From NCBI GenBank assembly GCA_041743085.1, contig JBGTNL010000110.1, forward strand, positions 62,001 to 126,000: DNA of 64,000 nt, written 5' to 3'. How positions within the stretch are numbered: the first letter of the stretch is position 1; every line of letters begins with the position of its first letter. The translations under genes and the position numbers were made by a program. Shown piece by piece: positions 36,526 to 44,687 of this stretch. The notes under the pieces were generated by a model. The model searched no databases. It was given only the letters and a program-made list of their open reading frames with translations, and was not told the origin of the DNA. The DNA is from JAFMPW01 sp041743085 (lineage in GTDB: Bacteria; Bacteroidota; Bacteroidia; Flavobacteriales; Flavobacteriaceae).

Positions 36526-36903
36526 TCAATTAAGTTTTAAATGCTTTTTTAGCCCGATCCACTGAAATAATGCGAAATCGCCTACGACTAATCCGCAAAT
36601 AGCTATTATCCAAATACCTGATTTAGGTATTTCCAAGGTTGCGAGTACGATGATGGAGCCAATTACCCACAGGATATCCGCTATAATTATTGATTTTACA
36701 AGTGCCGTTTTGAATAGTTCGCACTTAGCTATGTATGTTAGCAATACTCCAAAAATTAACAAGAATGCACCGAAAGACCACCAAGGATAGGTTATGCCCA
36801 TGATATGGTCTAAGTGAGAATGCATCAATAAGGTGCTGATACCCGCAATTGACGAGAAAATGCCGTTTGCAAATACCGAGAGTTTGAGCAGATTGATTTT
36901 CAT
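36526..36903 (-). CDS. Small four-helix membrane protein
   Basis: This 125-aa protein has four hydrophobic segments (KLSVFANGIFSSIAGIS, WWSFGAFLLIFGVLLTYIA, ALVKSIIIADILWVIGSIIV and IWIIAICGLVVGDFALFQWI), resembling small uncharacterised membrane proteins of Bacteroidota. ATG 36903 is chosen over 36936 because the hydrophobic segment follows it directly. It lies 44 bp upstream of the secreted protein gene in the same direction and may be co-transcribed. Function unknown. Confidence 0.6.
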   Translation of the reverse strand: MKINLLKLSVFANGIFSSIAGISTLLMHSHLDHIMGITYPWWSFGAFLLIFGVLLTYIAKCELFKTALVKSIIIADILWVIGSIIVLATLEIPKSGIWIIAICGLVVGDFALFQWIGLKKHLKLN

Positions 36904-37185
36904 AAATTTCAAAATTGTTAGTACAAACAAAATCAAAAATTACAGCTTAAGGGTAGTGTATTACAATCTGACACCAAAAAGTGTAAATTATATAAATTAA
37001 AAAGGCTGCTCAGGAGAATAAATGATTCCCGAAGCCTTAGGCCATCGTAATGAAATGAGCAAAGATTATTGGAGAAAACTAATAAATGGCATTAAACCCC
37101 AGGGCAAGCCCTGGAGTCAATAGAATGGATTCTGTACTTTTGACCGTTACTTTAATTGAGAGGAAGTCACCTCATTGAGTCAATT

Positions 37186-38286
37186 TTAATCAAATGACGC
37201 CTTACTTTTTTTTAATCGTTCTAAGAATTCTGTAGGTGTCATATTGGTGAACTTTTTAAAGGATTTATTAAATGTTGATTTCGATTGAAAACCAACATCG
37301 TACGCTATTTCAATGATGGTAAGATCATCATTATCTCTTAAACTTTTTTTTGCATCCCGCACCCTATAACAATTTATAAAATCATTAAAATTCTGTCCCA
37401 TCTTTTTGTTTAATAGTTCTGATAATTTATTGGGTGAAGTTAAAAGTGACTCCGAAAGGGAGAGCAAAGAGATTTCAGGATTGTGATGAATTTTATCCTC
37501 CTCAACAAGTTTTAGGAGTTTTTTTTGTAATGATTCTGTTTCCACCTCATCCGTCAAATGAGATTTAACATAGGCCGAGTTCTCCTTAAGGACATTCTTA
37601 TCCAAAATTGCCTTATATCCCACAGAATAGACCAAAATTGAAATGAATAAACCAAAGGTGTAATAAGGTAAGGAGTATATGGATTTATCGTCAACCGCAA
37701 TAGTAAATATCAGCCATACTAAATAAATACTCCAGACCGCCAAATTCGCTTTAACTATAACTGACAGCCAGGAAACCGGTTTGTGAGAAATCCTTTTTAA
37801 AGTATTGGTGCAGGCAATTAGATAAATAATAATATGAATGAGTTCCAACGTCCATCCAACAATCCACAAGATTGGCAAGCGGCCTTCTTTAGTCGAAATT
37901 GCATCTATAAATTCTATCTTGATAGAGGAAGACTGAAGATAAGTTGGCAACATCAATAAGGTCGCCAATACAAAAGGGATACCATGGAGAAAGTCCGAGC
38001 GCCTTATATTTTTTGAATTATTCACTCGCATTCTGACATATAAATATAAGCTTGGTCCGAATAAGAAGAAAAGAGGAAATATGGTTCCTAACAAGTGGGC
38101 AAAGTACTTTGGAAATGTTCTCAAAAGTTCAGGAACCATTATTATAAAACCGAATAGGAAAAGATGGAATGCCAAAGTTTTATTTACGGATGACCTTGCA
38201 TTGTATAAAATAATAAAAGCGAGGAAAAAACCGTGTAACGCCCCGGCAATTATGACAAATGGCAATATTTGATTCAGGAGGTTCAT
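37186..38286 (-). CDS. AraC-family regulator with membrane-embedded N-terminal half
   Basis: In this 366-aa protein the first ~220 residues contain about seven hydrophobic helices, and the last ~110 an AraC-type double helix-turn-helix (TIIEIAYDVGFQSKSTFNKSFKKFTNMTPTEF). This architecture is common in Bacteroidota and likely senses a signal at the membrane. It lies 282 bp upstream of the small membrane protein gene and may control it and the secreted protein gene. Intact. Confidence 0.85.
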   Translation of the reverse strand: MNLLNQILPFVIIAGALHGFFLAFIILYNARSSVNKTLAFHLFLFGFIIMVPELLRTFPKYFAHLLGTIFPLFFLFGPSLYLYVRMRVNNSKNIRRSDFLHGIPFVLATLLMLPTYLQSSSIKIEFIDAISTKEGRLPILWIVGWTLELIHIIIYLIACTNTLKRISHKPVSWLSVIVKANLAVWSIYLVWLIFTIAVDDKSIYSLPYYTFGLFISILVYSVGYKAILDKNVLKENSAYVKSHLTDEVETESLQKKLLKLVEEDKIHHNPEISLLSLSESLLTSPNKLSELLNKKMGQNFNDFINCYRVRDAKKSLRDNDDLTIIEIAYDVGFQSKSTFNKSFKKFTNMTPTEFLERLKKSKASFD

Positions 38287-38783
38287 TACTTGTTTATGGC
38301 TTTCGACTCGTATTTATTTTTTAAATTAATCGTAAGCTACCCCGGTTCAGAACTGCTTAATTGTCCAAATTTATCGTTTTTATCTCTTGGTGGAATTGAA
38401 ATGAAGCAGAACCTATGAGAGTGCCTTCCTCTGGCGGACTTTTAATCGACCCACATAGAAACTGAGAAAGCAGGGATTGAGCCGGAAGCCATGCTGTCTT
38501 TATCAGCCCTTGGCGCCCCCTTCATCCCCCAGGTGCTGGCCCCTCGTTAACCGCGGTTTCCGGCCTTGGCATAAAGATACGGATTCTCGGAAATCATTAA
38601 AAAAATATACCTATCCCGGTAAATCATGTTACAAATTCTAATTACCATATTGCATTTACTAAAATCAAAGTTTCGGTGGGTATCTACGAAAATAAACTGC
38701 TATGAGCCAAGGCAATTCACAACTAATACCAAATTGTAATACCTTTATATACTATAAGCCAATAACTACGAAATGCTAACGTG
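38287..38783. other. Intergenic stretch with copy B of the 66-bp element
   Basis: No gene is supported here. The only structure noted is the 66-bp relative of the CRISPR leader-side segment at 38658-38723. On the plus strand this segment stays open in one frame, as does the matching segment in copy A, so it may descend from coding sequence. Confidence 0.5.
38658..38723 (+). repeat. 66-bp element, copy B, with CRISPR-repeat-like end
   Basis: It aligns gaplessly to 35597-35662 (about 74% by eye) and ends in GCAATTCACAAC, the exact 12-base end of the CRISPR repeat. No further repeat units flank it. With copy A it brackets three minus-strand genes as a direct repeat. Confidence 0.65.
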
Positions 38784-38966
38784 ATGGAAATTCAATTTCG
38801 GACAAAAGATGAAGCCAATGGGGAACAGGAAAGGGAGTTTCTCGCCTTATCCCCCATAGAACGTATTTATCGTTTTCTGGATTTGATGCAGCGTATCAAC
38901 CGATTCCCCTCCAAATTTGAACGACAAGAGAATAATTTCATCATCCACATCACTACGGGAAAATGA
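38784..38966 (+). CDS. Small helical protein paired with a nucleotidyltransferase
   Basis: This 60-aa protein contains EREFLALSPIERIYRFLDLMQRI, a helical core, and ends ITTGK. Its stop overlaps the ATG of the next gene by 4 bp (ATGA), which indicates translational coupling. A GTG one codon upstream is also possible. The pairing of a small partner with a nucleotidyltransferase at an island edge recalls toxin-antitoxin or AbiEii-like pairs; this is inference. No family is recognised for the small protein itself. Confidence 0.65.
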   Translation: MEIQFRTKDEANGEQEREFLALSPIERIYRFLDLMQRINRFPSKFERQENNFIIHITTGK

Positions 38967-39436
38967 AACAATGGAGAGAAGACATTGACCTGTTCCTGCA
39001 AATGACCAACAAACATGGGGTGCGAATGCTTATGGTGGGAGGTGGTGCCGTAAATTTCCATGGTTATCAACGGCATTCGGCCGATGTTGACTTTTGGATC
39101 GAACCCGCAGAAGAGAATTTTAAGCGATTGGTCAAAGTATTTAATGAGATGGGATATGAAATTTCAGACTTTCCGGAAGAAGTAAAAAAATGCCAGCAGA
39201 ACATTTCAATAAAATTTTCTCCGGCCGATTTGAATCTTGAACTGATCACCAACTTTTCTGTAAATAAAAGTTTTGACCAAGCCTATAATGAATCAGAGGA
39301 AGCCTCAATTGGAGACAACCCTGTACTTAAGTGGCGGGTGTTAAGCCTTGACGATCTGATTACCAGCAAAATCAAGGCCGGCAGGCCCAAAGATCTAGCG
39401 GATGTTCAGCAATTGAAACGAATCAATGATAAATAA
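38963..39436 (+). CDS. DUF6036-like nucleotidyltransferase
   Basis: This 157-aa protein has a pol-beta-type nucleotidyltransferase signature: MVGGGAVNFHG (about 24-34), RHSADVDFWI with Asp41 and Asp43, and a later LNLELIT strand for the third acidic residue. DLADVQQLKRI near the C-terminus is typical of DUF6036/AbiEii-related proteins. It probably transfers a nucleotide to RNA or protein, but the target is unknown. It is coupled to the small ORF before it and is the last gene before attR. Confidence 0.75.
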   Translation: MKQWREDIDLFLQMTNKHGVRMLMVGGGAVNFHGYQRHSADVDFWIEPAEENFKRLVKVFNEMGYEISDFPEEVKKCQQNISIKFSPADLNLELITNFSVNKSFDQAYNESEEASIGDNPVLKWRVLSLDDLITSKIKAGRPKDLADVQQLKRINDK

Positions 39437-39487
39437 TAGGGTTGAAACGTTAAAGTTTGTTAAAAGGTGAGCCCAGCGGTGAGCCGA

Positions 39488-39526
39488 AAAATGCCCCCTT
39501 GGCAGGCCTTTGATACTGGGCATTTT
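39488..39526. other. Inverted repeat next to attR
   Basis: AAAATGCCC faces GGGCATTTT (9 bp) with a 21-base loop, 8 bp before attR. It could be the terminator of the nucleotidyltransferase gene, although a T-tract is lacking, or part of the att region. Confidence 0.4.
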
Positions 39527-39534
39527 CAAGAAAA

Positions 39535-39559
39535 GTTCGAGTCCCGTCCAGACCGCTAG
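39535..39559 (+). other. attR: 3' fragment of tRNA-Asp
   Basis: Exact copy of 23031-23055. Only the last third of the tRNA is present, so it is an attachment scar and not a second tRNA gene. Confidence 0.9.
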
Positions 39560-39566
39560 TAAAATA

Positions 39567-39596
39567 AAGGCTTCCAAGAGATTGGGGGCTTTTTTA
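39567..39596 (+). terminator. Original tRNA-Asp terminator, displaced by the island
   Basis: AGGC-TT-CCAA pairs with TTGG-GG-GCTT around GAGA and is followed by a T run. It stands at the position expected just after the pre-insertion tRNA. Confidence 0.65.
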
Positions 39597-39828
39597 TTTC
39601 ATATTGTGCATACTTTGTGCATAGTTTTAAAAATTTAACATTATTTAACATTTGAAGCTCAAGTACTTATTCCTTTAAGTAATTTTAATTTCAATTAGCT
39701 TTCAGGTAAGTATATTCTGGTTCGCACCCAGGCTATACTCAATTAAAAACTCCAAAAGCCAAATAATTCATTGTAAACATTTTAAATGACGTACCTTTTA
39801 AAGTATAAATAATCAAATTAACACTATT

Positions 39829-40623
39829 ATGAAAAAATTCTTATTTATGGCCCTGGCGCTATTACTTAGCGGGCCGATGATGGCCCAGGGTGGGCCCGAC
39901 AAACTGTACGTGATCTTTGAACTGATGCACGTAGACAACGAGCAGGAATCTGCTTATGCAGAGACCGAAAATTTCTGGGAAAAAATTCACCAGGAACGTG
40001 TAAAAAGAGGCGACATCATTGGCTGGGATTGGTGGCAGATGCTACCCGGGGGCGAAAACCAGGGGTACCAGTATCTAACCGTGACACTTTTTAACGACCC
40101 GGTCAAAATGTTTGAGGGTGGTGATCTTTTGGCCAATGCCAAAAGGGCCTACCCCAGCATGACAGAACAGGCATTGATGGACAAGCTTAACGGTTCTGCC
40201 AAAACCAGAGACCTGGCAGTACGTATTTATATTGAAGAAATAGCCAATGCCAGTAAGGAGGGGATGCAGATGCAACCTGGAATGATAGCGTATTTAAACA
40301 TGATGAAAGTACCGCTAAACGGTTATGATGCCTACGAGACCGCCGAAAAAGAGGTTTTCCAGCCGTTCCACCAGGCAGCGGTAGACAATGGCCACCGGGA
40401 GTACTGGGCTTTGGGGCGTTTTATGGTACCCTATGGCAGTGCTACCTATGCCTCACACATGACTGTGGATATGTTTAAGGATATGACGCAGGCCCTGAGT
40501 GATGGCGGTAATCCTTCCTGGGGCGATCTTTCGGAGGCTCAGCAAAAAGCCGTTACCGATGGGGTTGCCTCCCGTGATCAGAAATTCCAGTATGTGTGCC
40601 GGTTACTGAAGGTGGTACGTTGA
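39829..40623 (+). CDS. Secreted protein of unknown function
   Basis: This 264-aa protein has a clear signal peptide (MKKFLFMALALLLSGPMMAQ). The body appears duplicated: two halves each with a strand like LYVIFELMHV/IAYLNMMKV, a helical stretch and a WDWWQM or REYWALGRFMV segment, which resembles a pair of dimeric alpha/beta-barrel (NIPSNAP/ABM-like) domains. That fold is inferred. It is the first gene on the chromosomal side of attR and is monocistronic with its own terminator. Confidence 0.65.
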   Translation: MKKFLFMALALLLSGPMMAQGGPDKLYVIFELMHVDNEQESAYAETENFWEKIHQERVKRGDIIGWDWWQMLPGGENQGYQYLTVTLFNDPVKMFEGGDLLANAKRAYPSMTEQALMDKLNGSAKTRDLAVRIYIEEIANASKEGMQMQPGMIAYLNMMKVPLNGYDAYETAEKEVFQPFHQAAVDNGHREYWALGRFMVPYGSATYASHMTVDMFKDMTQALSDGGNPSWGDLSEAQQKAVTDGVASRDQKFQYVCRLLKVVR

Positions 40624-40653
40624 ACAGGAACAAAAAGCGCATTTTATGATATG

Positions 40654-40681
40654 CCCTCCCCTACCAGGGAGAGGTTTTTTT
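40654..40681 (+). terminator. Rho-independent terminator
   Basis: CTCCC pairs with GGGAG around a 6-base loop, then AGG and seven T. It ends the secreted-protein transcript and abuts the IS remnant. Confidence 0.7.
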
Positions 40682-40781
40682 GAAATCAGTAGTGTCCGAT
40701 AAAACTTTTTTAAAAGCGGGATTTCCCTATTGGGATTTCCCGCTTTATAGTAATTTAGTTTTTGCAGAAAACTTTCTTACT

Positions 40782-41267
40782 ATGAACAAAAGTAACAACT
40801 TTAGCGGACAGCCCATTATCAAGCAGGTCCTGAACTTCATCGATCCCAAAGATGTTTATCGGACCGCAAAAAGGCACAACATCGACAGGTACACCAAAAA
40901 GTTCACTACCTACGAGCACCTGGTCACCATGATCAATGCGATGAAGGACGTCCCCTGTCTTATAAAGTTCTCCAGTGCGGCAACGCACGACCATACGTTT
41001 TTAAAAGAACTGGATTTAAAGAAGGGGTCCTATGTTGTCTTCGATAAAGGGTATGTGGATTACGGGCAATACCAACAATGGACATTGGATGATATCTACT
41101 TTGTGACCGGGCAAAAGCATAACGCCCGTTTTACGGGCATAGAAGAATTCGACATCCCGGACAACGTGGACAACGCTGTCCTAAAAGAGGAAGCTAGCCT
41201 ATTGATGGGTGTTCGATTAGCTTTAGAAAATACCGTGGAGGCAGTATCACCGTGTAAATGTCTATAA
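40782..41267 (+). pseudogene. IS4-family (DUF4372-type) transposase remnant
   Basis: The 161-codon frame starts MNKSNNFSGQPIIKQVLNFI, a DUF4372 transposase N-terminus, then passes in frame from YEHLVTM directly into INAMKDVPCLIKF. In full transposases, around 100 residues including the first catalytic Asp normally separate these two pieces. The shared TM residues at the joint suggest a microhomology deletion. After NAVLKEE the sequence leaves the family again and the C-terminal catalytic Glu is missing. An IS-end-like sequence, AGTGTCCGATAAAAC, precedes it near 40690. Inactive. Confidence 0.8.
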
Positions 41268-41350
41268 TCACAAATTATATATCTTGTAATTGAATACGAG
41301 TGTAACAATAAAAAACTTATAATCAAATTAATAATTTTAAAATGACAATG

Positions 41351-42538
41351 ATGAACAGAAAGAAGTTTCTAAAGGAATTTACGATTATTGGAGCCGCTAC
41401 TGCTATAGTACCATCTGTCTTAGCAAACCCATTTTCGGAGGTGGGATTGGGAAAAGGGAAAAAAGCACGTGTATCCATAACTGGATGTGGCAGCGTTTCC
41501 AATCAATATTTACCGATTTTATCAAGAACATCACATGTGGAATTAGTTTCATGTTGCGATATCAAACCTGAAAGAGCGGAGTTTCAAGCTAAAAAATTCA
41601 ATATACCTAACTATTTTTCCAGCTTAGATGAAATGCTAAAGGGACCTAAGTTCGATTTAATGTTGACACTTACAGATATGCAAGTACATGGTGAACTGAA
41701 CAAAAAGGCATTGATAAATGGAGTAAATGTTTGGAGCGAGAAACCCCTGGCGAACACCTATGAGGAAGGGGTGGCTTTGGTGCAATTGGCAAAAGACCGA
41801 GGGTTGAGAATTTGGGGAGCTCCGGTAGTGGTCGAAAGCCCGCAATTTGCTTTCATGTCCAAAGCTATTCAAGAAGGAAAATTAGGGGAAGTTGCCGCTG
41901 CACATGCCCATTATGGACATGAAGGTCCGGATTGGTCTTCTTTTTTCTATGAAAAATTAGGTGGAAGTATGCCAGATCTAGCCGTTTATAACATGACTAC
42001 GATTACCGGACTACTGGGGCCGGCTGTCTCAGTAGTTGCAATGCTCAACATAATTACTCCAACAAGAAAAATCCATGACAAAGGTGTTATTAAGGTAAAC
42101 GAAGAGGATAATGCTATGGTAATGCTGGAGCATGAGAGTGGTGCTTTGTCCCATATTCAATCGGGGTTTAACTACTTCAATCCTCACGGTCATTCCGGCG
42201 AAGGAGAAACTAAGGCCACTGTATCAATAGTTGGAAATCGGGGGAATATGCATATGATTGGTTACGATTGGGATCCTGCGAGCGTTGAACTGACTACTAA
42301 GACCGATGATGATCCCAATGGATTTTCCACAGGTATTTATGTGAAAGACAAAGGAGATTATACTTGGCCTATGGGAGCGTCTCTAGTGGCGAATACAATC
42401 TTGACCGGCAAAGAACCATTGTTAACAGTAGAGCATTCACTTCATGTTTTGGAGATTATTGAAGCAGCTCGAAAATCGCAGGAAACCGGTCAGCGAATCA
42501 CTCTAAAGTCGTCTTCTAATTGGCCATTAGTCAGATGA
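41351..42538 (+). CDS. Gfo/Idh/MocA-family oxidoreductase, probably exported
   Basis: This protein of about 395 aa starts MNRKKFLKEFTIIGAATAIVP, a Bacteroidota Tat-like signal without a strict twin-Arg. The Rossmann strand VSITGCGSVSNQYLP binds NAD(P), and SEKPLA supplies the conserved Lys of the family. A C-terminal dimerisation/substrate domain follows. Such exported oxidoreductases often act on sugars or inositols. Three in-frame ATGs lie at 41342, 41348 and 41351; the last gives the cleanest signal. Its end overlaps the end of the convergent DUF1772 gene by 12 bp. Confidence 0.85.
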   Translation: MNRKKFLKEFTIIGAATAIVPSVLANPFSEVGLGKGKKARVSITGCGSVSNQYLPILSRTSHVELVSCCDIKPERAEFQAKKFNIPNYFSSLDEMLKGPKFDLMLTLTDMQVHGELNKKALINGVNVWSEKPLANTYEEGVALVQLAKDRGLRIWGAPVVVESPQFAFMSKAIQEGKLGEVAAAHAHYGHEGPDWSSFFYEKLGGSMPDLAVYNMTTITGLLGPAVSVVAMLNIITPTRKIHDKGVIKVNEEDNAMVMLEHESGALSHIQSGFNYFNPHGHSGEGETKATVSIVGNRGNMHMIGYDWDPASVELTTKTDDDPNGFSTGIYVKDKGDYTWPMGASLVANTILTGKEPLLTVEHSLHVLEIIEAARKSQETGQRITLKSSSNWPLVR

Positions 42539-43066
42539 GTTTGCTGGCAAATTGCGATTATGACTTCTTTTCTCCATTTTCATTTTGATTAAGGCAAGCA
42601 CCGTTACAACAAATGTTGCTATTGCGGCCAGGGTTCGTATTAGGTTAAGCCTGTTCCAAGGATTTTCAAAGATTTTCCGTTGTCTCTTGATTTCTTCCAT
42701 TGTTATGGAACCCAAATCGATTTTGTCCAAAGCCTCGTTCAAGGGTACGTTCCCGAAAACAGTTACCCCGAAAACCCCAATGGCACAGATGGCCAAAGCT
42801 GCAATCACCAAATAAAAGACCGAATGGTCAAAGCGACCATAGGTGAACCAAGCACTTATGGGCAACAATAGTAGTACACCAAAAAAACTGGTGAAGAACC
42901 ACGGGTTCAATATGGCACGATTGATGGATTGCATCGCCTTTAGGTATTCGGGGTCGGACAATCGCCCAAGACCCAGATTCACCGAGCACGAATAGGCATA
43001 AAAGAGCCCTGCTATCATTCCTGTGAACAACGTAACCAAAACCAATAGGAACTTTATTGCCATCAT
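42527..43066 (-). CDS. DUF1772 membrane protein (anthrone-oxygenase-like)
   Basis: This 179-aa protein has four hydrophobic segments. The N-terminal GMIAGLFYAYSCSVNLGLGRL and SINRAILNPWFF match DUF1772. In fungi and actinomycetes relatives act as anthrone oxygenases; in Bacteroidota the role is unknown. It lies 1 bp downstream of the NAD(P)-binding protein gene in the same direction, so the two form an operon. Confidence 0.8.
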   Translation of the reverse strand: MMAIKFLLVLVTLFTGMIAGLFYAYSCSVNLGLGRLSDPEYLKAMQSINRAILNPWFFTSFFGVLLLLPISAWFTYGRFDHSVFYLVIAALAICAIGVFGVTVFGNVPLNEALDKIDLGSITMEEIKRQRKIFENPWNRLNLIRTLAAIATFVVTVLALIKMKMEKRSHNRNLPANSSD

Positions 43067-43067
43067 T

Positions 43068-43694
43068 TTAATAGGATAATGCAGGGGTTTTATGTAGGTA
43101 TTCGTCCGAATTCAATTGCAACAGGATGAACATGGCAATATCCGCCTTTGAAATTTTCAATTTAATGGATTTGTCATCAGATGAAAACCCGTGTTTGTAA
43201 TTACCGGTGGCCTTACCATCGGTAAAGGCCCCAGGACGTACAATCGTCCAGTCAAGACCACTTTCCATTACATATTTTTCTTGCATTTGATGGTCTTTAT
43301 AGGCATCCTTTAAGAACCAACCGAACATAATGCGTTTCCAGAAAAAATTCAGATTTTTCCAACTATCTCCAGTACCTAAAGTACTTTGCACGATAAGCCT
43401 TTTAACTCCGGTTTTCTCCATTGCCTGAATGATATTGAACGTGCCTTCGGAGCGTGTCACCCCTTTTCTGCCTGCGCCCAAGGCACAGATAACGGCATCC
43501 TGACCTTGAATGGCATTTTTTACGGCTTTTTCATCGAAAACATCGCCCTCATAAATCCTCAGATTTTCGTGTTCAAAGTCCTCCAGTTTTTTCCTGCTTC
43601 TGGCAAAAGCAGTAATAGAATGTTTTAATGTTAACCCTTGTAAGACGAGTTGCTGCCCGATATTTCCTGTGGAACCGAATATTATAACTTTCAT
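43068..43694 (-). CDS. NAD(P)-binding atypical SDR (NmrA-like)
   Basis: This 208-aa Rossmann protein starts MKVIIFGSTGNIGQQLVLQG (TGxxGxxG nucleotide site), with AVICALGAGRKG and a C-terminal WTIVRPGAFTDG typical of the NmrA-like/atypical SDR group. It probably reduces a small substrate or senses NAD(P)H. It lacks the YxxxK pair of classical SDRs. Operon with DUF1772. Confidence 0.8.
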   Translation of the reverse strand: MKVIIFGSTGNIGQQLVLQGLTLKHSITAFARSRKKLEDFEHENLRIYEGDVFDEKAVKNAIQGQDAVICALGAGRKGVTRSEGTFNIIQAMEKTGVKRLIVQSTLGTGDSWKNLNFFWKRIMFGWFLKDAYKDHQMQEKYVMESGLDWTIVRPGAFTDGKATGNYKHGFSSDDKSIKLKISKADIAMFILLQLNSDEYLHKTPALSY

Positions 43695-43831
43695 GAGTAT
43701 TGTTTTGAACCAAAATTAGAATGTATTTGCCTTATTGTATAGAATGAAAACGACATTAAGTGGCTTTTTGTAAGTTCAAAATGATTCCTCCGGCGGGAGT
43801 AATTTAAGAATTTGAATTTTACGTATATTGG

Positions 43832-44666
43832 TTGATTATTAAATTTACCCTAATAAATCCTCCTTTTGAACTTAAGGAATATATTTCTTGTTTTTGGTTT
43901 CTTGAAAGTTGTCCCGGTATTTTGCCCCCACCAGAGTATCAGGCAATGGCCGATTTCTGCCCTGAATTGATTTTTCAGTTCAAATAGGGGATTTCAGGAT
44001 TTTTCAAACGGTAAATTCTATTTTATTGCCCAAAGGTCTGTGGGCAAGCTTCGTAAGTTGAATGATGAAATAGGTATGCTCGGCATACGGTTGTATCCAC
44101 ACACAATGTACAATCTTTTAAAAACTCCGTCTAAAGAACTTAGTAATTCCACCTTCGAACTTGGCGCTCTTATTGGGGGGTTAGGACATCAATTGGAAGA
44201 ACAAATTATCAATTCCCATACTAAAACCGAGTGTGTTGATGCCGTTGTTTCATTCTTTAAAATGAGGTTGCAACAATCGATACAAGATTCGTTTTTCCCA
44301 TTGTTCAAAAAAATCTTAACCCCTAATTTGCTATATGACGTGTCAAAGCTAAAGGAAGAATCTGGACTATCATATAGGCAATTGGGAAGGAAGTTCGATC
44401 AATTTGTGGGATTTTCTCCAAAATACCTGTCTAGGATGTTAAGGTTTCAAAATGCCGAAAGAGCTTGTCTTTCAGATAGGCATTCATCCTTTACAAGTTT
44501 GGCCTATACCTGCGGATATGCGGACCAATCTCATTTTAATAGGGAATTAAAAGAATTCTCCGGTCTAACACCGAGCTATTATTTTGGGCTAATGAACAAT
44601 AAAGCCACGGTAGATTCTAAAGTTACTAGAGGATTATTGATGCCGAAAGAAGAAGCGTTTTTTTAG
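43832..44666 (+). pseudogene. AraC-family regulator (DUF6597-type N-domain), frameshifted
   Basis: The N-terminal frame reads IKFTLINPPFELKEYISCFW and later MADFCPELIFQF, then hits TAG at about 43985. Dropping one A in the TTCAAATAGG run continues smoothly into FSNGKFYFIAQRSVGKLRKL and on to the AraC helix-turn-helix (SSFTSLAYTCGYADQSHF, GLTPSYYF). One extra base therefore splits a regulator of about 278 aa. The 3' frame alone (44040-44666) has a GTG but lacks the sensor start. A sequencing error cannot be excluded. Confidence 0.8.
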
Positions 44667-44687
44667 AATTTAAATTTTCTTGAAAAT

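Larger units (their letters stand above)
23031..39559. mobile_element. tRNA-Asp integrative island carrying type II-C CRISPR-Cas
   Basis: The island is bounded by exact 25-bp direct repeats, with a tyrosine recombinase at the tRNA end, the standard layout of a tRNA-targeting integrative element. The repeat-to-repeat distance is 16,504 bp, the predicted circle size. Cargo: CPA1 antiporter, DUF3124 lipoprotein, Fic protein, cas9-cas1-cas2 with array and tracrRNA, three minus-strand genes and a nucleotidyltransferase pair. No relaxase, coupling protein or type IV genes are seen, so it is not self-conjugative as read. The Cas region looks visibly more A/T-rich than dnaE or rimM. Confidence 0.88.

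Noticed and set aside
39535..39559. Possible second tRNA gene after the island
   Set aside because: Only the 3' third of tRNA-Asp is present, without anticodon or D arm. It is the attachment scar.
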